Assembly (NCBI GenBank): GCA_934501115.1
Contig: CAKSTO010000019.1
Location: 1-41,141, forward strand
Source: an uncultured Faecalibacterium sp.
Lineage (GTDB): Bacteria; Bacillota; Clostridia; Oscillospirales; Ruminococcaceae
Reading direction: 5' to 3'
Length of the DNA stretch: 41,141 nt
Each line of letters begins with the position of its first letter. The stretch's first letter is position 1. The notes beneath the pieces were generated by a model. The model searched no databases. It was not told the DNA's origin and worked only from the letters and a program-made list of their open reading frames with translations. Below, piece after piece: positions 23,777-32,588 of the stretch. The translations under genes and the position numbers were made by a program.

Positions 23777-26080
23777 TTACGTTTGCGGGAAGGCCTTCTT
23801 CCACACTTCGATCACGCGGAACTTGGGTGTCCAGCTGTCGGGGCGGAAGCTGCCGCTCTCTGCGCTCAGGAAGCCCTGTTCCACGCACCACTGTGCGGCT
23901 TTTGCCGTCTCGGCGTCGTTCACATCCGTGAAGACAGGCTGATGTTCAGGCTCAGGTCTGCCTGCATTCGTCCAGATCTGCACAGCCAGCTGGCCGCGGT
24001 TCACCGGCACAGCGGCACCATCCGGCAGCAGGTCGTCGAGGATGATGTCGGTAACGACCTCGTAGCCCACAAACAGCACCGTTCCGCCAATGGCCACACC
24101 GGCCACAACAGCGCCCAGTGCAGAGCCGGAGCCATCGGTGTCCGGGGCAACAGGGTCAGGGATGTCGGGCAGATCAGTCCATCCATCCGGAGTGATGCAG
24201 AGGTACTTGTAGTCCTTGTTGAGCATGGTGAACTGCGTGCCCTTTTCACCGGTGTCAGGGAGGATTTCAGCGCTCTCGCTGTCAGCGCCTGCCCTCACCT
24301 CATAGGCCTTATCCTCCGACTGGGTATAGGTCAGAGATCCGCGCACGGCAGGATCATCGGACTCTGCTGCGGCAGCGGCCGTTACCTTGCCAGAGCAGGT
24401 GATCTCAGTGTTACTGCAGCTGAGGGAGCCAAGGGTCACATCTTTTGCCCGTTTTACGGTGAAGGTTCCGCAGCTCACAACGTTAGAAGTGCCTGCATTT
24501 TCAATGGTCAGGTCATCGCCGCACTCTATGGTGACAGTGCTGCCGCTGAACAGGTACTTGTACTCGCCTGACAAATTTCCGGAGACGGAGATTTTACCCC
24601 AACTGGTCAGGCTGGTGCTGCCGCAGGAAGCGATGCCGCCCGTTCCAGCGTTTTGAATGGTCAGTGCACCGCCTGCATTCAAGGTCACACTGCCGGTGCA
24701 GAGGAGAGTGCGATTGCTGCCTGTATTTCCGGAGAGGTTCATTTTGCCGCCGCTTGTGACAGAAAGTGCGCCGGAGCTGAAAAGTACTCCGCTGCCAGTG
24801 TTTTCGGCTTTCACAGAACCGGTGCAGTTGATCGTGATTGCATTTCCGCCATAAATAGCAGCATCATCGGCTTTGCCGGAAATGACCACGTCAGCTGCAT
24901 TTTCAACGGTAAAACTGCCGCTGGATATAACATTGCCGGAACCGGTATTTTCGAGTGTCATGCTGCCAACATTACGGAAAGTCACGGCATCGCCGCCGCC
25001 GAGAAGCGGAGAATCGGTGCTGCCGGAGATTTTCACGTTCTGAGCCTTTTCCACGGTGAATCTGCCGGTAGTTACGGCCTGACCGAAACCAGTACTCTCA
25101 ATAATAAGATTGCCACCACAGTTCAGCGTGGTCTTACCGCCGCCGGAGAAGAGAGTTTTGTCCGCGGCAACGCTGCCGGTAACACGCAGAGAACCGGAGC
25201 AGTTGATGACAGTTTGGCCAAAAGACCAAGCAGAGTTCTTATCGGAGGAAAGTTCCACATTGCCAGTGCAGTTTTTGACAGTTCCAGTGCCGCCTGCAAC
25301 ACCGCCCTTGGCGGAAATGCCCCCGGCATTTTCCACGGTGACAATTCCGCAGCTGACAGCGCAGCCGGTACCAGAATTTTCAAGGGTCAGAAGCCCGCCG
25401 GAAGAGAGGGTGGCATCGGATCCGCCAAGAACCGAGCTGATGCAGCTGCCCCGAAGGGTCATCACACCGCCGCTGGTGAGGTTGATCGTATTGGCGGAAA
25501 CAACAGAGCTGTCTCCGTTGTTTATAAGCTCCAGATCCCCGCTGCACGCAATGGTAAGAGTGCTAACACTGAGCAGAGTCTGGCCGGAAACATCGGTGGA
25601 TGCGGTCACATTCCGTGCTCCGGTGATCTTCAACTTCAAGACAGACACACTGCCGTTCAGCTCGACATCCACAGGAGCCTCTGTACCGTCTTCAATGGTG
25701 ATCTCCAAAACGCACCTGTCGTCCGCGCTGTCGCTCTCTCCTGCAATGCGTCCTTCGCCGGTCAGGACGTGATTCTCAGGGTCGTAGCGGAGCTTACCCG
25801 TAATGTTTTCTACGTTCTTCAGGATATCGTCTTTGTTCTCCTTGGTAACGGGCGTGCCGTTCACAGCAATGCCGTATTCCCCAACCGACGTTTGCCGCAG
25901 CGCGGTATCCCCTCCGGCTGCGTCGTTTGCCTCGTAAAGCACGCCTGTAGTTTGTATGCTGCGGTTTTGAGCGTCCGACGGCTCCCACGTCTCGGCCAAT
26001 ACCGGCATCGCAATGGACAGCATCATCGCCGAAGCCACCGCAGCTGCCGCTGTGCTCTGGATGAATTTGTGCAGTTTCAT
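23777..26080 (-). CDS. Secreted beta-solenoid surface protein with SLH-like C-terminus
   Basis: The 767-residue protein has a signal peptide (residues 1-29, cleaved near VLA-E), a region to about 165, then about eight repeats of 46-51 residues (starting near 169, 217, 263, 309, 359, 408, 458 and 509). The repeat theme is Gly-Gly, a strand with C-x-G-x-L, ENTGSG, SCG, and a T-V-E-N-A strand, which predicts a beta-helix. Near 660-690 there is a Gly/Val hydrophobic segment (GAVVAGVAIGGTVLFVGYEV), and residues 690-767 resemble an S-layer homology anchor (VFTDVNDAETAKAAQWCVEQ). A surface adhesin or glycan-interacting role is plausible. No catalytic residues were recognised. Confidence 0.8.
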   Translation of the reverse strand: MKLHKFIQSTAAAAVASAMMLSIAMPVLAETWEPSDAQNRSIQTTGVLYEANDAAGGDTALRQTSVGEYGIAVNGTPVTKENKDDILKNVENITGKLRYDPENHVLTGEGRIAGESDSADDRCVLEITIEDGTEAPVDVELNGSVSVLKLKITGARNVTASTDVSGQTLLSVSTLTIACSGDLELINNGDSSVVSANTINLTSGGVMTLRGSCISSVLGGSDATLSSGGLLTLENSGTGCAVSCGIVTVENAGGISAKGGVAGGTGTVKNCTGNVELSSDKNSAWSFGQTVINCSGSLRVTGSVAADKTLFSGGGKTTLNCGGNLIIESTGFGQAVTTGRFTVEKAQNVKISGSTDSPLLGGGDAVTFRNVGSMTLENTGSGNVISSGSFTVENAADVVISGKADDAAIYGGNAITINCTGSVKAENTGSGVLFSSGALSVTSGGKMNLSGNTGSNRTLLCTGSVTLNAGGALTIQNAGTGGIASCGSTSLTSWGKISVSGNLSGEYKYLFSGSTVTIECGDDLTIENAGTSNVVSCGTFTVKRAKDVTLGSLSCSNTEITCSGKVTAAAAAESDDPAVRGSLTYTQSEDKAYEVRAGADSESAEILPDTGEKGTQFTMLNKDYKYLCITPDGWTDLPDIPDPVAPDTDGSGSALGAVVAGVAIGGTVLFVGYEVVTDIILDDLLPDGAAVPVNRGQLAVQIWTNAGRPEPEHQPVFTDVNDAETAKAAQWCVEQGFLSAESGSFRPDSWTPKFRVIEVWKKAFPQT

Positions 26081-26137
26081 TCGCTTCCTCCCTCGTTTTC
26101 TGAAGTGTTTATGCGGATTCCTGATCTCTTGCAGTAA

Positions 26138-26169
26138 AGTTTACCACATTTTTCCGTATCTGGGGGGGG
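26138..26169 (-). promoter_or_regulatory. Possible promoter of the surface gene with C8 tract at -35
   Basis: On the minus strand TAAACT (26138-26143) is the best -10 box for the surface protein gene. The position 17 nt upstream is occupied not by a -35 consensus but by a run of eight C (plus-strand G 26162-26169). Tract-length change could alter expression. Confidence 0.35.
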
Positions 26170-26210
26170 CTATCTGCGTGAATCGCCGCAAAAAGCGCGT
26201 GAAAATCAAA

Positions 26211-26243
26211 AAACGCCCCGGGAAGCAGCTGCTTCCCGGGGCG
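26211..26243 (-). terminator. Intrinsic terminator of ftsH (perfect 30-bp palindrome)
   Basis: Positions 26214-26228 are the exact reverse complement of 26229-26243. On the minus strand the GC-rich stem is followed by tttttt. It starts 12 nt after the ftsH stop codon. Confidence 0.92.
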
Positions 26244-26255
26244 CAGAGCTTACGC

Positions 26256-28097
26256 TCAGGCTTCCGTCTTTTCTTCCGGACGGTTCAGGATCTCCATAAA
26301 CTCCTCGCCGGTGATGGTCTCCTTCTGGTACAGATACTGCGCCAGCTCATCCAGCTTGGCACGGTTTTCGGTCAGGATGCGGATGGCCTTTTCGTGCTGA
26401 GCCCTGACCAGCTCCACCACCTTCTGATCGATCTCGCGCTGGGTCTGGGCAGAGCAGGCCAGCGAGGTGTCGCCGCCCAGATACTGGTTGTTCACCGTCT
26501 CCAGTGCCACCATATCAAACTCCTTGCTCATGCCGTAGCGGGTGAGCATGGCGCGGGCGAGCTTGGTGGCCTGCTCGATATCGTTGGAGGCTCCGGTGGT
26601 GATGGAGTGGAACACTACTTCTTCGGCGGCGCGCCCGCCGGTGAGGGTGGCGATCTTGTTTTCCAGTTCTTCCTTGTTCATCAGGTAGTGGTTGCCCTCG
26701 TCCACCTGCATGGTGTAACCCAGTGCGCCGGAGGTGCGGGGGATGATGGTGATCTTCTGCACGGGGGCAGAGTTGGATTGCTTTGCCGCCACCAGTGCGT
26801 GGCCGATCTCGTGGTAGGCCACGATGCACTTTTCCTGATCGGTCAGAATGGAATTTTTCTTCTGGTAGCCCGCAATGACCACCTCGATGCTCTCTTCCAG
26901 ATCGGCCTGCGTCGCGCTCTTGCGCCCCGCACGCACGGCACGCAGAGCTGCTTCATTGACGATGTTGGCCAGCTCTGCACCGGATGCGCCGGAGGCCATG
27001 CGAGCCACGGTGTTGAAGTCGACGCCCGGTGCCATTGCCACCTTTTTAGCGTGCACCTTCAGGATCTCTTCACGCCCCTTCAGGTCAGGCAGCTCCACGG
27101 GCACACGACGGTCAAAGCGGCCGGGGCGGGTCAGTGCCGGATCCAGCGAATCCGGGCGGTTGGTGGCCGCCAGAATGATGACGCCGGTGTTGCCCTCAAA
27201 GCCGTCCATCTCGGTGAGCAGCTGGTTCAAAGTCTGCTCACGCTCGTCGTTGCCGCCGAGATTGCCGCTGTTGCGCTTCTGGCCGATGGCATCGATCTCA
27301 TCAATGAACACGATGCAGGGGGCTTTTTCCTTGGCCTGCTTGAACAGGTCGCGCACCTTGGATGCGCCCATGCCCACGAACATCTCCACGAACTCGGAGC
27401 CGGAAATGGAAAAGAACGGCACGTTGGACTCGCCTGCCACTGCCTTTGCCAGCATGGTCTTGCCGGTGCCCGGAGGGCCTACCAGCAGGATGCCCTTGGG
27501 CATGGATGCGCCGATCTCCTCATACTGTTTGGGGTCGTGCAGGTAATTGACGATCTCCTGCAGGTTTTCCTTGGCTTCGTCCTCACCGGCAACATCCGCA
27601 AAACGGATGCCGTGGGTGGACTGCACATAGACCTTGGCGTTGGACTTGCCCACGCCGCCGAACATCATGGCACCTGGGCCGCCGCCGGCTTTTTCCATCA
27701 GCTTTTTGTTCATCTGGCTGCCGATGAAGCTGAACAGCAGGATGGGCAGCACGAACCAGATCAGGAAACTGAGCACCGGGGAGCTCTGCTCCACGATCTC
27801 ACTGGAGAACTGCGCTCCGGCGTCATACAGGCGCTGGGTCAGCTCCGGGTCGTTCATCAGGCCGGTTTTGTAGACCTGCTTTTCCTCTTGATCGGTAAAA
27901 ATGATCTGATTGGATTCAATCTCCACACGGCCGATGTTCTTTTCCTCGGTCATGGTCATAAAGGTACCGTAGTCCACTTCCTTCACCTGACGCTCGCTCA
28001 TCCACGGCACCAGCACAAGGTTGAGCAGCAGCAGGATCGCCAGCACGATGGCGTAGTAGATCGCCAGCGGCTTTTTGGAAGGTTTGACTTCTTTCAT
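26256..28097 (-). CDS. ftsH: FtsH ATP-dependent membrane zinc protease
   Basis: The 613-residue protein has two membrane helices (about 11-30 and 109-126) around a small extracytoplasmic domain, then the AAA module with Walker A GPPGTGKT (207-214), Walker B CIVFIDEIDAIG and the second region of homology TNRPDSLDPALTRPGRFDR. The protease site HEIGH is at 429-433. FtsH extracts and degrades membrane and regulatory proteins as a hexamer. The ATG at 28097 has ggagg upstream on the minus strand; in-frame codons further upstream lie beyond the promoter. Expression starts from its own promoter and ends at the 26211-26243 palindrome. Confidence 0.97.
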   Translation of the reverse strand: MKEVKPSKKPLAIYYAIVLAILLLLNLVLVPWMSERQVKEVDYGTFMTMTEEKNIGRVEIESNQIIFTDQEEKQVYKTGLMNDPELTQRLYDAGAQFSSEIVEQSSPVLSFLIWFVLPILLFSFIGSQMNKKLMEKAGGGPGAMMFGGVGKSNAKVYVQSTHGIRFADVAGEDEAKENLQEIVNYLHDPKQYEEIGASMPKGILLVGPPGTGKTMLAKAVAGESNVPFFSISGSEFVEMFVGMGASKVRDLFKQAKEKAPCIVFIDEIDAIGQKRNSGNLGGNDEREQTLNQLLTEMDGFEGNTGVIILAATNRPDSLDPALTRPGRFDRRVPVELPDLKGREEILKVHAKKVAMAPGVDFNTVARMASGASGAELANIVNEAALRAVRAGRKSATQADLEESIEVVIAGYQKKNSILTDQEKCIVAYHEIGHALVAAKQSNSAPVQKITIIPRTSGALGYTMQVDEGNHYLMNKEELENKIATLTGGRAAEEVVFHSITTGASNDIEQATKLARAMLTRYGMSKEFDMVALETVNNQYLGGDTSLACSAQTQREIDQKVVELVRAQHEKAIRILTENRAKLDELAQYLYQKETITGEEFMEILNRPEEKTEA

Positions 28098-28181
28098 AGG
28101 GCGTTTCCTCCTTTGCAAACATCTGAATGGATCCAAAAGCAGGCTCCTGCCGGGCAGGCGGAGCCAGATTTTTCTGGATGT

Positions 28182-28210
28182 AGTATAACACAGCCGCCGG
28201 GCGTGCAACA
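28182..28210 (-). promoter_or_regulatory. Promoter of ftsH
   Basis: On the minus strand TATACT (28182-28187) is preceded by TGT, an extended -10, with a weak TGTTGC (28205-28210) 17 nt upstream. It lies about 85 nt before the start codon. Confidence 0.6.
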
Positions 28211-28334
28211 GCGGTTCGAGCGTAACTTTCCAAAAACTTCGCAAATTGTTAACATGAACGCCTCGTGCATAATTTTGGAAAATTCCGCCCCTTCTTTTGT
28301 GAAATTGTTTCATTTTGAGAGTGAGCCAAACTTC

Positions 28335-28363
28335 TTGACACTGCCCGTAAATCATGCTAAACT
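28335..28363 (+). promoter_or_regulatory. Promoter of the leucine operon
   Basis: TTGACA (28335-28340) and TAAACT (28358-28363), the latter preceded by TGC, are spaced by 17 nt. Transcription should start near 28370, at the beginning of the T-box leader. Confidence 0.8.
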
Positions 28364-28375
28364 TAGTCCACTTTG

Positions 28376-28681
28376 AAAAAAGCACAAATGCGTTGACGGA
28401 GATAAAACGATTTTCTTCTGCGTGCAGAGAGCCGCCGGGTGGTGCAAGGCGGGTGCAGAGGGCTTCGGTTACTGGCTCCCGAGCGGCAGGGCTGAACAGT
28501 AAGTAGGCTCTGACGGACGCCCACCGTTACCCGGGCAGCGATTCGCCGCAAAAAGCCGATCGTGCAAAGCGGCTGTGCCCAAAGGCGCAGCAAAGAGAGT
28601 GGTACCACGGGTGCCCTGTAGTTTGAATTTACAGGCTCTCGTCTCTCAAGGTTTTCGCCTTGAAAGACGAGAGCCTTTTTT
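28376..28681 (+). promoter_or_regulatory. T-box leader (tRNA-Leu type) of leuACDB
   Basis: The leader has a Stem I with an AG-rich bulge (AGAGAG) and the apical loop GGGTGGTGCAA closed by ccgcc/ggcgg (about 28430-28452), a lower stem cttctgc/gcagagg, and a specifier loop whose codon reads CTG (28472-28474), leucine. Downstream are Stem II/III (CACCGTTAC) and the T-box core GTGGTACCACGG (28599-28610), whose TGGT bulge would pair with the tRNA 3' end and discriminator A. Uncharged tRNA-Leu should favour the antiterminator and open the operon. The class call is firm; the specifier assignment rests on manual alignment. Confidence 0.92.
28634..28681 (+). terminator. T-box intrinsic terminator
   Basis: Positions 28634-28644 pair with 28665-28675 (11 bp), with an inner stem tcaagg/ccttga, followed by six T. 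It competes with the antiterminator that contains the T-box core. Confidence 0.92.
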
Positions 28682-28704
28682 CGTACAACGGTCGCAGTAG
28701 GTCA

Positions 28705-28754
28705 GAAGGCTTCCCCCGGCCGGGGGAAGCTGTCACCGCAGGTGACTGATGAGG
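28705..28754 (-). repeat. Two-hairpin repeat element, copy 2 (inverted)
   Basis: Read on the minus strand it starts cctcatcagtcac, has hairpin cacctgcggtg and then hairpin gcttccccc/gggggaagc. It lies between the T-box terminator and leuA, facing copy 3. Confidence 0.65.
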
Positions 28755-28784
28755 GCGCAGGACAGCAGCATTTTGCCCTAAACA

Positions 28785-28830
28785 CCCCTCATCCGGCGCT
28801 ACGCGCCACCTTCCCCCCAAGGGGTGAAGG
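28785..28830 (+). repeat. Two-hairpin repeat element, copy 3
   Basis: It starts cccctcatc, has hairpin ggcgctacgcgcc and then a second stem accttcccc/ggggtgaagg. With copy 2 in the opposite orientation the two can pair into one larger structure in the leuA leader, just before the ribosome site at 28844. Confidence 0.65.
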
Positions 28831-28858
28831 CTTTATGCTATTCAGGAGGACGCACATT

Positions 28859-30511
28859 ATGATGGACGCAACCAAGTACGCTCCGGGTTACTACCCGGTA
28901 CCCGCAGGCTATGACAGCTGGGTCAAGAAGGATCACATTGAAAAGGCTCCCGCATGGTGCAGCGTGGATCTGCGCGACGGCAACCAGGCTTTGATCGTGC
29001 CCATGAGTCTGGAAGAAAAACTGGAGTTCTTCCGGATGCTGGTCAAAATCGGCTTCAAGGAGATCGAGGTGGGCTTCCCTGCCGCCAGCGACACCGAGTA
29101 CGAGTTCCTGCGTACCCTGATCGAAAAGAACATGATCCCCGAGGATGTCACCGTGCAGGTGCTGACCCAGTGCCGCGACCACATCATCCGCAAGACCTTT
29201 GAGGCGGTCAAGGGTGCTCCCCGCGCGGTGATCCACTTCTACAATTCTACCTCTGTAGCGCAGCGCGAGCAGGTGTTCCACAAGAGCAAGGAGGAGATCA
29301 AGAAGATCGCCACCGACGGCGCAAAGCTGGTCAAGCAGCTCAGTCAGGAGTATGAGGGCAACTTCCTGTTCGAGTACAGCCCCGAGAGCTTTACCGGCAC
29401 CGAGGTGGACTACGCTGTGGATGTGTGCAACGCCGTGCTGGACATCATGCAGCCCACCCCCGACCGCCCCATGATCATCAACCTGCCTGTCACCGTGGAA
29501 ATGAGCATGCCGCACGTCTATGCAAACCAGATCGAGTACTGCGACAAGCACCTCAAGTACCGTGACAGCGTGATCATCTCCACCCACCCTCACAACGACC
29601 GCGGCACCGGCGTGGCCTGCGCAGAGCTGGCCGTGCTGGCGGGTGCACAGCGGGTGGAGTGCTGCCTGTTCGGCAACGGCGAGCGCACCGGCAATGTGGA
29701 CGCCGTGACGCTGGCCATGAACATGTACAGCCACGGTGTAGACCCCAAGCTGGACTTCTCCGATATGCCGGACATCTGCGCCACCTACGAGCGGGTGACC
29801 CGGATGCACATTTACGAGCGCACCCCCTACGCCGGTCAGCTGGTGTTCGCCGCCTTCTCCGGCAGCCATCAGGACGCCATTGCAAAGGGCATGGCCTACC
29901 GCAAGGAGCATGGCGAGCACCGCTGGACCTGCCCCTACATCCCGGTGGACCCCCACGACATCGGCCGCACCTACGACGCCGACGTCATCCGCATCAACAG
30001 CCAGAGCGGCAAGGGCGGCATCGGCTTTGTGCTGGAGCAGAACTTCGGTTACAACCTGCCGCCCAAGATGCGCGAGGCGCTGGGCTACAAGGTCAAGAGC
30101 GTTTCCGACCACAGCCACAAGGAGCTGAGCGCAAACGAGGTGCTGCACATCTTCGAGGATGCCTTCCTCAACCGCTGCAAGCCGCTCAACGTTCTGGAAG
30201 CCCACTTTGCACAGGTGGGCGGCATCACCGCCACCGTCACGCTGGAGCTGAACGGTCAGCGCAAGGTGGTCACCTCGGTGGGCAATGGCCGTCTGGACGC
30301 TGTGGCAAACGCCATCCAGAGCGCCACCGGCATGGAGTTCCACCTCGAGACCTACTCCGAGCACAGTCTGGACGAAGGCTCCACCTCCCGCGCCGCCTCC
30401 TACGTCGGCCTTGTCTGGGGCGATAACACCGTCACATGGGGTGCCGGCACCGACACCGATATCATCGTGGCCGGCATCAAGGCACTGGTGAGCGCCATCA
30501 ACAACAAATAA
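28859..30511 (+). CDS. leuA: 2-isopropylmalate synthase, long (fungal-type) LeuA
   Basis: The 550-residue enzyme starts leucine synthesis by condensing acetyl-CoA with 2-oxoisovalerate. The catalytic barrel shows WCSVDLRDGNQALI (metal and substrate residues), GFKEIEVGFPAAS and STHPHNDRGTGVACAELA with the HxH metal ligands. The C-terminal third (about 430-550) is the regulatory domain that binds leucine in this family. Its length matches the yeast-like LeuA2 form. AGGAGG (28844-28849) precedes two adjacent ATG codons (28859, 28862). It is the first gene behind the T-box, so leucine-tRNA charging should control the whole operon. Confidence 0.96.
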   Translation: MMDATKYAPGYYPVPAGYDSWVKKDHIEKAPAWCSVDLRDGNQALIVPMSLEEKLEFFRMLVKIGFKEIEVGFPAASDTEYEFLRTLIEKNMIPEDVTVQVLTQCRDHIIRKTFEAVKGAPRAVIHFYNSTSVAQREQVFHKSKEEIKKIATDGAKLVKQLSQEYEGNFLFEYSPESFTGTEVDYAVDVCNAVLDIMQPTPDRPMIINLPVTVEMSMPHVYANQIEYCDKHLKYRDSVIISTHPHNDRGTGVACAELAVLAGAQRVECCLFGNGERTGNVDAVTLAMNMYSHGVDPKLDFSDMPDICATYERVTRMHIYERTPYAGQLVFAAFSGSHQDAIAKGMAYRKEHGEHRWTCPYIPVDPHDIGRTYDADVIRINSQSGKGGIGFVLEQNFGYNLPPKMREALGYKVKSVSDHSHKELSANEVLHIFEDAFLNRCKPLNVLEAHFAQVGGITATVTLELNGQRKVVTSVGNGRLDAVANAIQSATGMEFHLETYSEHSLDEGSTSRAASYVGLVWGDNTVTWGAGTDTDIIVAGIKALVSAINNK

Positions 30512-30534
30512 TTAAAAAGAGGGCAGCGTCCTCG

Positions 30535-30582
30535 CCCTCTCCGTCACGGCTTACGCCGTGCCACCTCTCCCAAAGGGAGAGG
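30535..30582 (+). repeat. Two-hairpin repeat element, copy 4
   Basis: It consists of ccctctccgt, hairpin cacggcttacgccgtg, then ctctcccaaagggagag. It lies in the 198-nt gap between leuA and leuC. Confidence 0.75.
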
Positions 30583-30620
30583 CCTTGGCAAAGAGATGAA
30601 GTTTACGTGGACTGCCAAAG

Positions 30621-30665
30621 GCTCTCCCTTTGGGAGAGCTGCTGAGCGAAGCGAAGCTGAGAGGG
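30621..30665 (-). repeat. Two-hairpin repeat element, copy 5 (inverted)
   Basis: Read on the minus strand it begins ccctctcagc, has a short inner hairpin of gcttcgc type, then gctctcccaaagggagagc. It faces copy 4; the flanks ccttggca and tgccaaag extend the pairing, so the gap between leuA and leuC can form one long imperfect hairpin. Confidence 0.7.
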
Positions 30666-30709
30666 CAAGCCGCCTATCCAATAGAGAGTATCAAAAGGAG
30701 AGTACCATC

Positions 30710-31969
30710 ATGGGAATGACCCTGACGCAGAAAATTCTTGCCGCACATGCCGGTCTTGCCGAGGTCAAGGCAGGCCAGCTCATCAATGCAAAGCTGGACA
30801 TCGTGCTGGGCAACGACATCACCACCCCCGTTGCCATCAACGAGTTCGAGCGTGCCGGTTTCAACTCCGTGTTTGACAAACAGCACATCGCCATCGTACT
30901 GGATCACTTTGTGCCCAACAAGGACATCAAGAGTGCCACCCAGTCCAAGCAGTGCCGCGAGTTCGCCAACAAGTACGACATCCTCAACTTCTACGATGTG
31001 GGCCAGATGGGCATTGAGCACGCCCTGCTGCCCGAAAAAGGCATCGTGACCGCAGGCGACTGCGTGATCGGTGCAGACAGCCACACCTGCACCTATGGTG
31101 CACTGGGTGCCTTCTCCACCGGCGTCGGCTCCACCGATATGGCCGCAGGCATGGCCACCGGCATGGCATGGTTCAAGGTGCCCTCTGCCATCAAGTTCGT
31201 GCTCAAGGGCAAGTTCGGCCCCCGGGTGTCCGGCAAAGACCTGATCCTGCACATCATCGGCATGATCGGTGTGGATGGTGCGCTGTACAAGTCTATGGAG
31301 TTCACCGGCCCGGGCGTTGCCGGTCTTACCATGGACGACCGCCTGTGCATCTGCAACATGGCCATCGAGGCCGGTGCCAAGAACGGCATCTTCCCGGCGG
31401 ACGATGTGACCCGCAGCTACCTCAAGGGTCGCAGCCAGCGTGAGCCGGTGTTCTACGAAGCCGACCCCGATGCCGAGTACGAAAAGACCATCGAGATCGA
31501 TCTGGACAAGCTGGAGCCCACCGTCAGCTACCCCCACCTGCCTGAGAACACCCACCTTGCCAGCGAGGGCAGGGACATCAAGATCGATCAGGTGGTGATC
31601 GGCAGCTGCACCAACGGCCGTCTGGAGGACATGGAGGCCGCCTACAATGTGCTCAAGGGCAAGCACATCGCCAAGGGCGTGCGCGGCATCATCATCCCCG
31701 CCACCATGGCCGTTTATAAGGAGTGCATCCTGCGCGGCTGGACGACTGCCTTCATCGATGCAGGCTGCATCGTATCCACCCCCACCTGCGGCCCGTGTCT
31801 CGGCGGCTACATGGGCATTCTGGCCGAGGGCGAGCGCTGCGTTTCCACCACCAACCGCAACTTTGTGGGACGCATGGGCCATGTGAAGAGTGAGGTCTAC
31901 CTTGCTTCTCCCGCCACTGCCGCCGCCAGCGCACTGACCGGCTGCATCACCGACCCCCGCACGGTCTGA
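30710..31969 (+). CDS. leuC: 3-isopropylmalate dehydratase large subunit
   Basis: The 419-residue aconitase-family subunit has IGADSHTCTYGALGAFSTGVGSTD and the three cluster cysteines in GSCTNG and TPTCGPCLGG, which hold the catalytic 4Fe-4S cluster. With LeuD it isomerises 2-isopropylmalate to 3-isopropylmalate. This is the shorter archaeal/clostridial type (about 420 residues), normally paired with a small LeuD of about 165 residues, as here. aaaaggag at 30694-30700 supports the ATG at 30710. It is the second gene of the operon. Confidence 0.97.
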   Translation: MGMTLTQKILAAHAGLAEVKAGQLINAKLDIVLGNDITTPVAINEFERAGFNSVFDKQHIAIVLDHFVPNKDIKSATQSKQCREFANKYDILNFYDVGQMGIEHALLPEKGIVTAGDCVIGADSHTCTYGALGAFSTGVGSTDMAAGMATGMAWFKVPSAIKFVLKGKFGPRVSGKDLILHIIGMIGVDGALYKSMEFTGPGVAGLTMDDRLCICNMAIEAGAKNGIFPADDVTRSYLKGRSQREPVFYEADPDAEYEKTIEIDLDKLEPTVSYPHLPENTHLASEGRDIKIDQVVIGSCTNGRLEDMEAAYNVLKGKHIAKGVRGIIIPATMAVYKECILRGWTTAFIDAGCIVSTPTCGPCLGGYMGILAEGERCVSTTNRNFVGRMGHVKSEVYLASPATAAASALTGCITDPRTV

Positions 31970-31987
31970 TCGGAAAGGAGCACAACA

Positions 31988-32479
31988 ATGAACGCAAAAG
32001 GTTCTGTTTTCAAATACCCGGACAACGTGGATACCGATGTCATCATCCCGGCCCGCCACCTGAACACGCAGGACGCCAAAGAGCTGGCCAGCCACTGCAT
32101 GGAGGACATCGACAAGGACTTCGTCAAGAAGGTGAAGGACGGCGACATCATGGTGGGCGGCTGGAACTTTGGCTGCGGCTCCTCCCGTGAGCACGCACCG
32201 CTGTGCATCAAGACCGCCGGCATCTCGGTGGTCATTGCCAAGAGCTTTGCCCGCATCTTCTACCGCAACAGCATCAACATCGGTCTGCCCATCATGGAGT
32301 GCCCCGAGGCTGTGGACGCCATCAGCGCAGGCGATACCGTGAGCGTGGACTTTGACACCGGCGTCATCACCGACGAGACCAACGGCAAGGTGTTTCACGC
32401 TGAGCCCTTCCCGCCGTTCATTCAGGAGATCATCTCGGCCGGTGGACTGATGAAGTCCATCAAGGCGAAACAGCAGTAA
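31988..32479 (+). CDS. leuD: 3-isopropylmalate dehydratase small subunit
   Basis: The 163-residue swivel-domain subunit has YPDNVDTDVIIPARHL near its start and GGWNFGCGSSREHAPLCIK, which carries the substrate-binding GCGSSREHA loop. It partners LeuC, 18 nt upstream, with ggaaaggag as ribosome site. Length fits the LeuC2/LeuD2 class. A repeat element begins directly after its stop codon. Confidence 0.97.
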   Translation: MNAKGSVFKYPDNVDTDVIIPARHLNTQDAKELASHCMEDIDKDFVKKVKDGDIMVGGWNFGCGSSREHAPLCIKTAGISVVIAKSFARIFYRNSINIGLPIMECPEAVDAISAGDTVSVDFDTGVITDETNGKVFHAEPFPPFIQEIISAGGLMKSIKAKQQ

Positions 32480-32521
32480 CCCTCTCAGGCGCTTCGCGCC
32501 AGCTCTCCCAAAGGGCGAGCT
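32480..32521 (+). repeat. Two-hairpin repeat element, copy 6
   Basis: It begins ccctctcagg directly after the leuD stop, has hairpin gcgcttcgcgc, then agctctccc/gggcgagct. It is the shortest copy. Confidence 0.7.
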
Positions 32522-32588
32522 TTTGGGCATCTTCCCGAATGTATTTTCTTCTAGGATAAACAACAAGCGATACCTTACCCGCCTGAAA

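Noticed and set aside
24653..26137. Long + strand frame opposite the surface protein
   Set aside because: It arises from the repeat structure of the minus-strand gene; it has no signal, motif or ribosome site.
16708..28134. Identical 14-mer (atctgaatggatcc) at 16708-16721 and 28121-28134, both in leaders of minus-strand genes
   Set aside because: In 41 kb, about three 14-mer matches are expected by chance (41141 squared, halved, divided by 4 to the 14th), so this pair is not evidence of a shared site.
28742..28858. Earlier in-frame start for leuA
   Set aside because: The extra 39 codons run through repeat copies 2 and 3 and lack a ribosome site; AGGAGG at 28844-28849 supports 28859.
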